DNA from: Phyto melanocephala
Lineage: Eukaryota; Arthropoda; Insecta; Diptera; Rhinophoridae
Direction of reading: 5' to 3'
Length of the DNA stretch: 64,000 nucleotides
Assembly (NCBI GenBank): GCA_941918925.1
Contig: OW799237.1
Location: 58,203,997 to 58,267,996, forward strand
A program made the position numbers and the translations under genes. This document shows, piece by piece, positions 1 to 10,937 of the stretch (position 1 is its first letter; each line of letters starts with the position of its first letter). The notes beneath the pieces are model-generated. The model was not told the origin of the DNA. It searched no databases and saw only the letters and a list, made by a program, of their open reading frames with translations.

Positions 1-831
1 AACAACGACGAAAAAGTAACTTCTTTTATAGTTGATAAAATTATTTACTGTTTGTGCAAAGAAAAAACAAAAATAATCGAAGAATTTAATTTTTTGTGAA
101 ACTCAACAAAACAATAAATGTTTTCTGTAATAATAAAAACTTGTTTACGTATAAGCAAACGTTTGCAAAGAATGTCGTGGGTGCGTGCATTAAACAATAA
201 TAAAAATTTTGTTTGTGTATAACAGCTAATAGTGTGACCATATGAAAAAAACATCACTTAATAAGCTTAAACATTTGCAAAAACACAAATAAAAACGAAT
301 TTTTGTACTTAACTTTTTTATACTTATTTTAAATGTTTTAAAATAAAAAAATAAAACAATTATTAAAGTAAAAACTAACTTTATTTTCTTAAAAAGTTAA
401 GAAGTAAACCCAAATTTAAAAAAAAAATGGTCACCTTGTACCAATTTGTTCGTCGTTCGCCAGGCGTAAGAAATAGAAATAAATCTAATGCAGAGTTCGC
501 TTCGACTGACCCCACAATTGTATGCATTCTCATATACACAAATGTGTTTTATTTTTGATGACGAATATTGGCGACGAAAAATTCGTCGTTCGTCCCAATT
601 GTGCGCCTAGCATAAGGAAGGAGTATGAGTATATTAGTGTATTTAAGTTAACTGTAAGTAATTTATACAAGATTTTGTAATCATAACTTATATAATATCA
701 ATAGTGTGAAATAAATTTTTGTTTTAGGCTTTAGGACGTAAAAAACTCTATGAATATACTTATGTATGTATTTACGTAAGAATATCAAAAGCATACAAAC
801 TTATGCGAGTGTATATTTATGTCTGTACATG
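1..831. other. AT-rich intergenic stretch, no gene seen
   Basis: No reading frame with coding character and no transposon terminus that I can pair. Runs of A and T dominate. Around 448-470 and 575-600 there are related 'ttcgtcgttcg' words, possibly the edges of an old insertion, but no inverted repeat could be built with confidence. Confidence 0.4.
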
Positions 832-833
832 TA

Positions 834-1740
834 TTGGGTGTCCCAACTAAAACGCAATTTTTAAATTTGGCGCCATTCGAAGTGTCATTGTTTGACATTT
901 GAACAATTGTTATTGTTTGCTAGTAGAAGGTACGAGGTTAGTAAAAATGGAGCGCTACACGAATGAACAACGCATTCTCATTGTGAAATTGTTTTACCAA
1001 AATGTTGCGGCTACAGTTCGCAAATTGCGATCAATTTGGGGTCACAATAACGCTCCAAAAGAGTCAACTGTAAAGAGATTAATGGATAAATTTGGGTGAG
1101 AAAAATCCTCGAGTGATTCACGAGAAGCAAGTGCATCCTCAACGTGTCACTGTGTGGTGTGGTTTTTGGGCTGGAGGAATCATTGGACCTCTTTTTTTAT
1201 GAAAATGAGCGCAAACAGTCAATGGTGTTCGGTATCATGAAATGATAACCAGTTTTTTCTTGCCTAGAATTTAAGAAATGAATGTGGAGGGCATGTGGTT
1301 TCAACAAGATGGCGCCACATGTAATACAGCCAGAGAAACAATTCAATTGCTGCATCAGTCATTTCCCGGTCGTGTTATTTCGCGTTTTGGAGACCAGAAT
1401 TGGCCGCCCAGATCGTGTGATTTAACACCTTTAGATTTTTTTCTTTGGGATTTTTTTAAAGTCGATGGTTTACGCGAATAAGCCGACGACGACTCAAGCC
1501 TTAAAAGAGGAAATTGGACGCTACATTAATGAAATACCGCAGCATTTATGCAAAAAGGTCATTGAAAATTTCATTAAAAGATCGCGTGTGTGCCAGCTAA
1601 GCCGCGGCGGCCATCTGCACGATATATTGTTCCATACATAACCTCATTCTGTCTACTTTACGATATAATAAAGTTTCACGATTTTAAATATCTGTGTTTT
1701 ATTTAAATTTTAAAAACTGCGTTCTAGTTGGGACACCCTT
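834..1740 (+). mobile_element. rosa-like mariner (DD41D type), internally deleted
   Basis: The element is bounded by inverted repeats GGGTGTCCCAACTA at 836 and its complement near 1724-1738. TA dinucleotides flank both ends (832-833 and 1741-1742), the target duplication expected for Tc1/mariner. Inside lie the start and end of a mariner transposase in the forward direction. The two catalytic-site blocks WFQQDGAT and CDLTPLDFF are spaced with 41 residues between the Asp of QQD and the Asp of PLD, as in the rosa group first described from Ceratitis rosa. Family assignment rests on that spacing and on motifs only. Confidence 0.85.
947..1641 (+). pseudogene. mariner transposase, deleted and frameshifted
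   Basis: The ATG at 947 opens MERYTNEQRILIV, the usual start of the mariner N-terminal helix-turn-helix that binds the inverted repeats. The frame runs to about 1099. There the middle of the protein, including the first catalytic Asp block (SDEAHF), is missing. Sequence resumes with HPQRVTVWCGF near 1138, has further stops near 1200-1270, then gives MWFQQDGATCNTA from about 1290. A one-base shift near 1462 leads into the tail KKVIENF...GGHLHDILFHT and a stop at 1639-1641. A working mariner transposase has about 340-350 residues, so this copy is dead. It could only move if an intact relative supplied transposase. Confidence 0.85.
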
Positions 1741-1770
1741 TACATGTATATATACATATATGTATGTAAA

Positions 1771-2295
1771 GGGTGGCTAAATTTTAAGGGCCGATGTTGT
1801 TTTTTTCTGCATTTCATTTGATATTTCTCAATTTCAGACTAACTCAATTTGATCCATGGAAAGATACACAATCAAGCAACGCGTTAAAGTTATTCAGGCT
1901 TATTATGAAAATGGGCGTTCAAATCAAAATGCATTTCGTGCACTTCTTTTGGTCATCATAGTCGTTCCAATTCGTCCACAATCAAAAAATCAGCAAAACA
2001 GGTCTGTACGAGATATGTAAACATCTGTGAATGCCTTCTTAGTTCATTGAACGTTGTTTTTCGCAAAAATGTGGCAAGAGAGTAGTCAACCTTGACTCAA
2101 CATCGTGCCCAACAATGTAACATCAACATTGTCATTGAAAATTTGGACCATCATATGGCGGTGTGCCGCCGAAGTCGCGCCGGCCATTTGACCGATATTT
2201 TGTTCCATACATAATTAAAAGAAATGACAATAATTACCTAAATAATTTGTGTTTAATTCAAATTCAACATCCGCCCCTCAAATTTAACCACCCTT
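1771..2295 (+). mobile_element. mariner deletion derivative (MITE family M1), copy 1
   Basis: Ends are inverted repeats GGGTGGCTAAATTTTAAGGG and, at 2270-2294, the imperfect complement. The 5' part encodes MERYTIKQRVKVIQAYYENG, a mariner transposase start. After a large deletion only the tail IENLDHH...GHLTDILFHT remains, ending near 2213. The same truncated layout recurs at 5032, 12798 and 57432, so this is a shared non-autonomous family rather than four separate decays. Confidence 0.85.
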
Positions 2296-2298
2296 AAT

Positions 2299-2342
2299 AT
2301 GTATGTATGTATGTATGTATGTATGCATGTATTTATGTATGT
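2299..2342. repeat. (TATG)n microsatellite
   Basis: About ten units of TATG with two interruptions, directly against the right end of the preceding mariner derivative. Confidence 0.9.
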
Positions 2343-3258
2343 TAAAGATTTAAAGTTAATAAGTCTGAACGTTTTTCAAAAATATGAGATTTCCAAATCA
2401 AACGTCTAAATCAATCATAAATCAAAAAATACCTCTCTCATTGTAAAAATGGTATGAGTTTCTCGTAATAAATTTGTTTTGAAAAGCTTAAGCGACTGTG
2501 TAAAAATATTCTTTACTTCTATCCATTTTAATAGAATTCACATTTTTAAATTAATGTTTTTAAGCCAAATCAAATCAATAACCAAGAAGTTTAAAGAGTT
2601 TAATGGCACACAGCAAACCACCAGAACATTGAAATGTGATTTGTAATTGCATTAATAAAAATAGTTGAAATTTTTATTTGATGCAGGTATAAATGATTCA
2701 AACTGAATGCTAATAATAAAAATAAAATTTATAATAAATATATTAATGCTACTTGTACTAGTCTACTTATTCAATGATTCCATTTATGAATGCGTTCAAT
2801 TCTTTATCCAACCACTCATACGATTCACTCACCCTTATACAGCCAGCACGTGTCCTTCGCATCAAAATCTCTAGAAGGCGAACTATGGTAAATACTTGTA
2901 TTTATGTAAAATCAATCCAATAAACCTTTTGAAAGTTAAACACTCAAGGTGTAGATATAAAGCTCCTCACTCTCCAATCATCTGAACAAAACTGAACTAC
3001 ATACAAAAGTACATACATACTTCTCTCACTCATGTTTATATTCCATACACATGTACAGTACATGTGTGTTTGTATGTATTAATGTATGTATTTTAGCTCA
3101 AACTAGCAGCCAATGGCCCAAATACATACACTTTTTTACGTATAAATGCACATGAAAAAGTTCATATAACTGTTGTTAAGGTAATAAAAAAACATGCGAA
3201 ATGTTGGTCCAGTCTAAGCAGTTCAAAGTAAAAAAAAAACAAAAAATTTTAATTAAAA
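2343..3258. other. AT-rich stretch, no gene; one perfect 21-bp palindrome
   Basis: No coding region or element terminus recognised. ACACATGTAC at 3047-3056 is followed by one base and its exact complement at 3058-3067, but it lies in TACA-rich simple sequence and has no known role. Confidence 0.4.
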
Positions 3259-4245
3259 ACAAGTAAGAGCACTATATTCGTCTGTGTCGATTTTTTAATA
3301 TCCACCAATAATTTCGTGTAGTACTTTTTATTTGATAATAGCTGTGTGTCAATTTAAAACAATTTTATAACACTAAAGTATGTATTACTTTCTTTGTTTA
3401 AATTCGGTTTGCTACTCATTTTCCGACACATAGTCACAAGATGAAACCTTATACAGATATTTCAACAATAGGAGCTAAAGGGTCCGCATTTTTTTGAAAG
3501 TGCTATAAAAAAGTGTAGCTTCGGCTGTGTGGCACATAGCACCGCCCTGTTGAATCCAAATGTTGCCAATATCCTCCTCTTTAATTTTTGTGAACAAAAA
3601 TTCGTTCAATATGGCCCGATAACGATCGCCATTGACTGAAACGGGCCCTTGCTCATTTTCGAAGAAAAATGGCCCAATTATGCCTCTGGATCCAAATCCG
3701 CACCAAACAGTGACTCGTTTTGGGTGTATCGGCATTTCAATGTATGCGTGCGGGTTTTCTGTGCCCCAAATGCGACAATTTTGCTAAACTAAGATAGAGT
3801 TCTATTTTCATTAAAAATCCTTATCCGTATAGAAAATATACGAATTTAAGAAAAATCTATAATAGAGCAACATTTCATTTTCGTACATCCAATTCTGTCG
3901 GTTTTAATACGTTTTTAATTTTAAATATACTAAAAGGTAAACTATTTTGGCTTATATTTCGGAAATTTTTATCTGTAACTACTTTCGTAAGATACGGATC
4001 TGAGCAACTTTCAGGGAAAAATTTTGTTTGTGAAATTTTATCACTTTGTGTCATTCTGTATATTTAGATACAATCCGAATTTAAAATAAAAGAAAACTTT
4101 TTTGTTTGATCTCTATGGTGCTTTCAACAGACGGAAGAATATAGCAAGATCGTCCTAAAATGAAACTAGGACTCAGAACGGAATTTAAAATGATTATTTA
4201 CATGTGTAACAAACGGAATGACAAAATGAATATAACCCCACAGCA
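3259..4245 (+). repeat. 'tattcggc repeat', degraded copy
   Basis: Begins ACAAGTAAGAGCACTATATT, the start of a repeat found many times in this window. The terminal hairpin that is ATTCGGC-tgt-GCCGAAT in better copies is mutated here. The 3' part keeps the landmarks 'gtgctttcaacagacgga', 'gatcgtcctaaaatgaa' and 'aacaaacggaatgacaaaat'. No coding capacity. A mariner fragment interrupts it at 3476-3790. Confidence 0.75.
3476..3790 (-). mobile_element. mariner fragment (GGGTCCGCC family), truncated
   Basis: The left end AAAGGGTCCGC at 3477 matches the terminus of the element at 8733. Reverse-strand translation gives HPKRVTVWCGFGSRGIIGPF and a catalytic block IWIQQGGAMCHTA in which the Asp is replaced by Gly. 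The 5' part and the far inverted repeat are absent; similarity stops near 3787 at the codons for RICGT / KIVAF-type sequence. Non-functional. Confidence 0.8.
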
Positions 4246-4370
4246 CACTTCTGTATTGTATTGTACAATTGTGGAAAACAATTTTGCAAAAGCGTATTCC
4301 TTTTCCGCAATTACTTAGTTGCCCACCCAATATTTTATTTACTTATTATATACATAAGTATGTACGTACC

Positions 4371-4860
4371 AGAACTGTTAAATTTGGATTACGATTAGTA
4401 ATCAATAAGATTACATTTTAAAAATAATGGTATTGATTACGTAATTCCCTTTTGAACAATTCTTGATTATTAATTGATTATGATTACAAATAATCCAAAA
4501 GTAATCAAGATTATTTAGGATTACGAGAAAAAAAATCAAAAATAATTAAAAGTAATCCAAAAAAGAATTGACTACTTTCAGAATATTTTTGATTATATTT
4601 GATTATTTTTTCAAAATTTTGAATTTACAGCATGTTATACATATATACATTTTATTTTGAAACATCAACAAAAAAAAAATATTTATAATTTGCATATACA
4701 TATTTACAATTGGCCTTAATTACAACTAATTTTTCAAAACAAAAATCAGACAATGATTGCCGCCTTGGACTGTTGACAATCCCGGCAAAAGAAAACAGTC
4801 GTTCAACTGGAATTGAAGACGTTAAGGCGTGATAAAAAAAGTAAATGCATCCCTTAGTAA
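4371..4860 (-). mobile_element. hAT transposon remnant: transposase C-terminus plus end with AATC repeats
   Basis: On the minus strand, about 4860-4690 encodes SSIPVERLFSFAGIV followed by NSPRRQSLSD, the signature of the hAT C-terminal dimerisation domain (usual form: S-x-P-x-E-R-x-F-S, then RRN-x-L-x). Downstream, 4380-4620 is packed with GATTAC / TAATC words in both orientations. Such subterminal repeats are typical transposase-binding clusters in hAT ends. A possible terminus CAGAACTGTTAAA starts at 4370-4371. The other end is cut off where the 'tattcggc repeat' begins at 4888. Superfamily call is firm for the protein, weaker for the terminus. Confidence 0.75.
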
Positions 4861-4887
4861 ATCATATTTTTGCCAACAATAATAATA

Positions 4888-6728
4888 ACAAGTAAGAGCA
4901 CTATATTCGGCTGTGCCGAATCTTTTATACCCACCACCAATTTTGTGTACATTTAAAGCACAATATTTATTATTTTGTTAATCGCTATGGAATAATCTCT
5001 TTATAATAAAATATGTATCACTTTCTTTGTAGAGAGTGGTTAAATTTTAAGGGCCCATGTTGAAGGTGAACTACACCTAATCTTTAAATTTGTTTTCTGC
5101 ATTTCATTTAGCATTTCTCAATCTCAAACTTATTCAATTTGATCCGCGGAAAGATACGCAAATGAGCAACGCTTTAAAGTTATTCAGGTTTTTTATAAAA
5201 ATGGGCGTTCAAATCAAAATGCATTTTGTGCACTTCGCAATTCTTTTGATCAACATAATCGTTCAAATTCGTCCACAATCGAAAGAATTGTAAAAAAAAT
5301 ATTTAAATTTCTGCAAAACAGGTCTGTATAAAATGTTAGAAAATCTGTGAATGCCTTCTTAGTTCGTTGAATGGGAACCACTGCTGGTTTTTGCGATAGT
5401 GTGGCAAAAGAGCAGTCAACCTCGACTCATCATTATGCCCAACAATTGAGCATCAACATTGTTATTGAAAATTTGGACCATCAGATAGAGGAGTGGCGCC
5501 AAGGATGGGGGGCCATTTGGCCGATATTTTGTTAAATACATAATTGAACCATACAAATATTATCATTACAAAAAGAAATGATAATAATTTCTTAAATAAT
5601 TTGTGTTTTATTTAAATTCAATATCGGTCCTTAAAATTTAACCACCCTTAATAACTTCGATATGCTACTAAAATGCTTTTGTAAATGTAGGCTTTCAATG
5701 AAAGTGGGCGTTAAAGAAGGCGTGTCAATAAAGTTCCTGCAAATAAATAAAACTTAAAAATTTCAATATAGTCCTTTATTTTCCCAAAAACTTTGTCAAT
5801 AGAGAAATTACATGAATTTGAAATAAACCGTTATATGGGAGGTGGGCGTAAAAGTGGGCGTGTCACCTTAACAATGCGTAGCAAATTTGATCATCAGACC
5901 TCTAATTTTGGCGATTTTATGAGCTTTTAAATTTTATTAACGGTAGATAACGTGAAAAGTGGGCGTTATAGTAGGCGTGTCAAAGTTGTTTTTGCGAATG
6001 AGTACAACTTTGATGTTTCAATATAGTCCTTTATTATTTCAAAATCTATATTAATAGGGAAGTTATATGAATTTTGGGTAAAACGTTATATGGGAGTGGG
6101 CGTAAAAGTGGGCGTGGCACATTGATTTTCCGTTTCAAAAAAGCTTCTCACCAAAAAGCAAAGTGTGCGAAATTTCAGAGTCGTACATCCAATTTTGTTG
6201 CTTTTATGACGTTTTTATTTTTAAATATACCGAAAAATACACTGTGCGGTATAAATTTTCGTACATTTTGATCGATAACTCCACCCCTAATAGATAGATT
6301 TAGATAATTTTTGGGAAAAAATATTGTTTTTACTCAAAAAATATATATTCGAAGTTTCATGAGTCTACGTTAATGCGTTTGGACACAATTCCATTTTATT
6401 CGATGTTCGAAGGACACGGTTTTTTCGACCTACTCTTGCTTTTCGAGCTATAACTCTCTTTCTAATATTCCGATTTAGCCCATTTTCAATACCAAACAAA
6501 CCTTGTCTATAAGAAAGATTCTGGCAAAATTTGAGCCCCCTAGCTTTTTCGGTGCGACCTCTATCGTGCTTTCAACAGACGGACGGACATAGCTAGATCG
6601 TCATCAAATCAAACCCTGATTCAGAATATATATACTTTATGGGGTCTAAAATGGATATTTCGATGTGTTACAAACGGAATGACAAAATGAATATACCCCC
6701 ACCATTTTTTTGGTGGCGGGTATAAAAA
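4888..6728 (+). repeat. 'tattcggc repeat', full-length composite carrying a mariner
   Basis: Starts ACAAGTAAGAGCACTATATT, then a hairpin ATTCGGC-tgt-GCCGAAT and TATACCCACCACC. Ends in a second inverted motif, TATACCCCCACCA / TGGTGGCGGGTATA (6693-6725). Between them are repeated words such as 'aaagtgggcgt' (5706, 5848, 5957, 6108). Without the mariner at 5032-5648 the repeat is about 1.2 kb. I see no protein. The superfamily is unknown; a hairpin near the end recalls Helitron-type or Helentron-type ends, but I see no CTRR terminus. A reverse copy with the same mariner sits at 56596-58147. Confidence 0.8.
5032..5648 (+). mobile_element. mariner deletion derivative (MITE family M1), copy 2
   Basis: Ends GAGAGTGGTTAAATTTTAAG and TTAAAATTTAACCACCCT are inverted repeats with TA on both sides (5030-5031, 5649-5650). 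Remnants of a mariner transposase start (RKDTQMSNALK frame, normally MERYT-EQR) and tail (IENLDHQIEEWRQ) remain. It interrupts the 'tattcggc repeat'. The copy at 57432-58002 sits at the identical internal position in the other composite, so both descend from one insertion. Confidence 0.9.
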
Positions 6729-8732
6729 GCAAACGACTGACAATTAAGGAAAGTTTAATGCATATTTATTATCGGAATAAAATAAAACTGAATTATACAA
6801 ACCAAATGTACACTTAATATAAAAAAAGCAAGGCTTAAACAATATATAAATTAAGTAAAATGTTGTACAACATAAAGTTATTTCTTCTTGTTTTCTGATT
6901 GAAACTAATTTTACGTTTTATGCTGGATTCAGCAACACAATTATCATAGATAAAGTGTATGTAAATATAGAAACGTGCATGTACGTGTGTTTATAAACAC
7001 AATTCTTGAAATTATTTTCTTAACATACCTAATATCAGTTTAAGACAAAATATTTCATATTTTTGGAACACAGAGATGATACCCAGTGAACATTATATTT
7101 CAGTGTGATCTTTAATCGAAATCGAATGTGTTTAAACGATACCAAAGTACGAGGATGTACAATAATCGAAAGAAACTCGTCGAAATAATGATTCGTGCAA
7201 TTCTTATATCTGTACAGCTGGACAAATTAAAGATCACACCCAAACCGGGAGAGGTAAAAGCAATGCACCGACAGGGTAATCTGTACCTTGCTTAATCGGA
7301 TTTAATATTTAAAAAATATTACTGATTTAAAGTGCGATCAACCAGAACTGAATAATTGGCAGAAAGGACTAAATCATATGGATATTTGAAAAAAGACTAC
7401 AAAAACAACATTCTCAGCAGTCTCATAGTACGATTAAATATTCTCTCTTTTAATTGAAAATTACTTTAATTTTTTATTATTATTGAAAAGTGTATAATTC
7501 CCGAATTGCATATTCTACATTGATCCGACCATGGAATAACATTAACAAAACATTACCATGGTAAAATGTTTGAAGGAAACGTTTGCAGAAAACTGCTTAA
7601 AGAGTCAGACAAATTACTCTATCCACAGATTTCTATTAACTTAGGAAATTTGATATTAATGCACTTTTTTACTGCCTTTAAGCCTTTCTTTCTGAATTGC
7701 AGACAAATTTTAAAGGCCTTGAGGATGTCTCTGAAACATTAAAAAGACACTTTTTGCTTAAGCAAAATTAAAACAAGTTTCAAGTACATTTTATTTTTTA
7801 TAAATATAAGCTTATGACTCAAAAAGGAAGTTGCTGTCTGGTTGTCGTTTCATATTTAAACAAATGGAGTTACTTTTTATTTAATTTTTTTCAGTTGTTT
7901 GTGAAACAAAAATATGTAAAAAAATATATACAAAAACAAAACCCAATACAACACAAAAATATGTGATCGATATATCACTACGTCCAAGATTCCTGATACT
8001 GGAAAAGAGTGATTTTGGTATTATACACAAAAACATTTAAAAAAAATGTGTTTTCGCTATATTTGATCAAGTGCTATTTTAGAGTTTGCACTTTTTACCC
8101 CTAAACAAGTAAATACACATAAAATCCGAAGGCCAATTTTACCCATTGGCTCTTCAAGACAGCCCTAATCTTTTTTGGCATTATGCAAATAAAGGGAGAA
8201 CTGTAAATACCATTTGATCATTATAACAGCATATTTCTCTCATCTTGGACATCTTAGAATGAAACAAGGACTTAAAACTGTTTATTATATTTATATGTAT
8301 TGCAAACGGAAGATTAGTTTTCCGGAAATCAGTTAGACATAAAAAAATGTTTTTCATAATTTTTGCAGACTTGATTCGCTGATCGTATTGCATACATGGA
8401 AATGCTAAAATTAGAGCACATCAAAATATGTCTTTTGGTCTGCATATTTTTTTATTAGTAGAATAAAGAAGAAACGTTCATAAGTATCAATAACATTTTT
8501 TATAAATTTTTCCTTTATTAATACGGCTCCCAAGGTAGGGGAAAAGTATACTCAAACTATTACAGGCAGGAATGAAATTAGCGCTCTTTAATTGCATAAT
8601 AGAGACCTACGAAGCAGGACCTATCATATAGGATTATGCCTTCTGCAATCGTCCTTAGAAGCAGGTAAGCACTAAAAAGAGATTTAAGAAGCACTTTTTA
8701 TTATTCAAGTTTTTGGTGGGTATTTAAATGTA
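6729..8732. other. Mostly unannotated AT-rich DNA with faint repeat traces
   Basis: No gene recognised. Around 8250-8310 words resembling the 3' part of the 'tattcggc repeat' ('gaatgaaacaaggactt', 'gcaaacggaa') suggest a heavily decayed copy. The small inverted-repeat element at 7103-7239 is listed separately. Confidence 0.4.
7103..7239. repeat. Small inverted-repeat element (MITE-like)
   Basis: GTGTGATCTTTAAT at 7103-7116 is exactly complementary to ATTAAAGATCACAC at 7226-7239, bounding 137 bp without coding potential. No clear target duplication. Could be a short MITE or chance in AT-rich DNA, though 14 exact pairs make chance less likely. Confidence 0.45.
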
Positions 8733-9277
8733 AAGGGTCCGCCAAATAACTTTTTTTTTAAATGCTATAAAAAAGTGTAGCTTCAGCTGTGTGGCACGTA
8801 GCGCCGTCCTGTTAAAACCAAATGTTGCCAATATCCTCCTCTTCAATTTTTGTGAACAAAAATTCGTTCAACATGGCCCGATAACGATCGCCATTGACTG
8901 AAAAGGCCCTTGATCATTTTCGAAGAAAAATGGCCCAATTATGCCTCTGGACCCAAATCCGCACCAAACAGTGACTCGTTTTGGGTGTATCGGCATTTCA
9001 ATGTATGCGTGCGGGTTTTCTGTGGCGCAAATGCGACAATTTTGCTGGTTTATATTCCCGCCAAGATCAAAATGAGCTTCATCTGAAAAGAGGATTTTTT
9101 TTGCAAAATCTGCCGAAGTTATGTCGCAATATGTCGCAATATGTTTAAGCGTATACACAACCATATTCTTTCAGCGGAAGGATAAAACTAATTATCTGTC
9201 AAATCAGACATGAGCTAAGTGTTACTATTTACGAAAAAACACTTGTTGAAAAAAAAAACGTTAGATGGCGGACCCTT
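8733..9277 (-). mobile_element. mariner deletion derivative (GGGTCCGCC family)
   Basis: Inverted repeats AAGGGTCCGCCA (from 8733) and TGGCGGACCCTT (to 9277) are flanked by TA (8731-8732, 9278-9279). The reverse strand encodes the middle of a mariner transposase: KKILFSDEAHFDLGG (first catalytic Asp), RVTVWCGFGSRGIIGPFFF, then, after a frameshift near 8900, EEDIGNIWF-stop-QDGATCHTA. The in-frame stop replaces the Gln before the second catalytic Asp. Both the N-terminal DNA-binding region and the C-terminal third are missing, so the copy is non-autonomous. Truncated relatives lie at 3476 and 15494. Confidence 0.9.
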
Positions 9278-9654
9278 TATATAAAATTATGAATACATAT
9301 GTATATTCCTAGAGGAAAACTTTATCGTGACAAACGCTGACAATGTTAAGTCAGCTATGACAGATGCTGATGTTTCCTTTGGTGTCATCAGAACCTTTAA
9401 ACTAAACATCATAGTTGATTTTGTCTCATACGAATGCGCGCATTATTGACTCTTAATAGATAAATACATTGAAATTCATAAGCGAATTTGCATGTCACGT
9501 TATTAACTCTAAATTGAAAATGTCACTATGTTCGGTAACACTACAACGATGTTTTTATGCATAACATCCTTTCTTACTGTCATTGCCACGTGGATTCATG
9601 AAAGAAATTTTTAGTAACATATTGGCGTACATATTGTGATGCGTTGGAAAATCA

Positions 9655-9792
9655 GAGCTCACATGGAGGAGGCAACTTGAGAAAGAAATCTGGTCGACTG
9701 GACGCAGTTGGACCGAAATAAAACAAATAGCTAGTGATTGGATTGCTTGTAATAACTTTGTAGTGACCCTATATTCATTTCAGGAATTTTAG
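9655..9792 (+). pseudogene. Non-LTR retrotransposon ORF, extreme C-terminus
   Basis: An open frame reads LTWRRQLEKEIWSTGRSWTE and continues IKQIASDWIACNNFVVTLYS to a stop at 9790-9792. The pattern W-R-R-x-x-E-K-E ... W-x-E-x-K-x-x-A-x-D-x-x-x-W/C-x-x-F-V-x-x-L is that of the C-terminal tail of RTE-like non-LTR retrotransposon proteins. Nothing upstream can be joined, which fits a severely 5'-truncated insertion. Recognition is by pattern only. Confidence 0.6.
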
Positions 9793-10336
9793 AAATAAAT
9801 ATAAGAGACTTTGTACTGACTCCGTCGATGAAAATGTCATTGTGACTCATTGTCGCTCAAATTTGCTACTGGGTTTATTAATTTTTTTTTCTTTCTATTT
9901 ATATACTTATACTTACTTATGTACACGCTCACTCATATGATTTGAATTTCGTATCATAACCATTTGAAATTCTGAAACATTTATGACAATTCAAGTACAA
10001 ACATAAATGCAAATACACATTGCAATAATTCCCATAAAATGTTTTCTTTTCATATTAAATGCAAGTACTCATACAAAAGAAGCCAAACAAAAAAAAAAGA
10101 AAAGAAAAATAAACAAAATTAAAAATATATTTTAAATTGTTTCTTTGTGGCGTCATATGCAGCATACATATATTCGCAAAAAGCGTATTAATAAAATTGA
10201 ATCGGAACTTTGATGACTTTGACTAGTTTTTCAGGAAAAAAAAAAATTAAAAGTAAATTCTTTATATACGCGATATCTCCTCTAGTACGTAGATGTGATT
10301 TATGTATTGGATGTTCACATTTGAAGTATCATAATG
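9793..10336. other. AT-rich stretch, no gene seen
   Basis: May include the 3' untranslated tail of the LINE fragment. Otherwise A/T runs and TACATA-type simple sequence. Confidence 0.35.
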
Positions 10337-10416
10337 ATTTAGACGTAGAGAAAATGCGATTTAAAAAGGACGGTTCCATTTGCCACACACCAAGAGAAAT
10401 AATGAATCTTTTTTAA
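10337..10416 (+). pseudogene. mariner transposase scrap
   Basis: The frame encodes DLDVEKMRFKKDGSICHT, which matches the second catalytic region of mariner (normally D-x-D-V-E-x-M-W-F-Q-Q-D-G-A-T-C-H-T-A). The Gln-Gln is now Lys-Lys. About 80 bp remain, ending against the next repeat. Confidence 0.7.
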
Positions 10417-10417
10417 A

Positions 10418-10870
10418 ACAAGTAAGAGTGCTATATTCGGCCGTGCCGAATCTGATAGTACCCTTTACCATCATGTACATTGGTATAATCCCACATTATA
10501 GCTTAACCTATATTTCATGTTATACGCCATTTTTCTTTATTATTTCCGACGCCATTCTTAATTTTGAAGTTTTACGTAGTTAACTGTATTCTGCTAATTA
10601 AGCCCTTTCATTTGATACCCATTTTGATGGGGTTCAAGAAGTTACATTTTAAAATACCAGATTTGGCCATTTTGTTGTGGCAGTCAACATGAATTTTAGT
10701 TTTTTATAGTGCTTATATTGGCCTAGTCAAGTCCTTTCAGATGATACCAATATTGACTATCTCAGTTGTCTAGAAGCTGAAAAAATTATTTTAGTTGGTA
10801 AATTTTTGGTTAGCTCATTCTTTGGACTCGTTTTCAATTGTATGTTATTTAATATTGTTTATAGTTAATA
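10418..10870 (+). repeat. 'tattcggc repeat', diverged copy
   Basis: Starts ACAAGTAAGAGTGCTATATT and a hairpin ATTCGGC-cgt-GCCGAAT. The body differs from the 4.9-kb copy. It shows repeated words 'cctttcatttgatacc' (10608) and 'cctttcagatgatacc' (10732), giving an internal ~120-bp periodicity. No protein. End point is approximate. Confidence 0.7.
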
Positions 10871-10937
10871 ATAAATCAAGGCTGGGAACGTTTAAAAAAT
10901 CTTACTTCTGCAGTTACAAAACAAATTTTTAAGTTAA

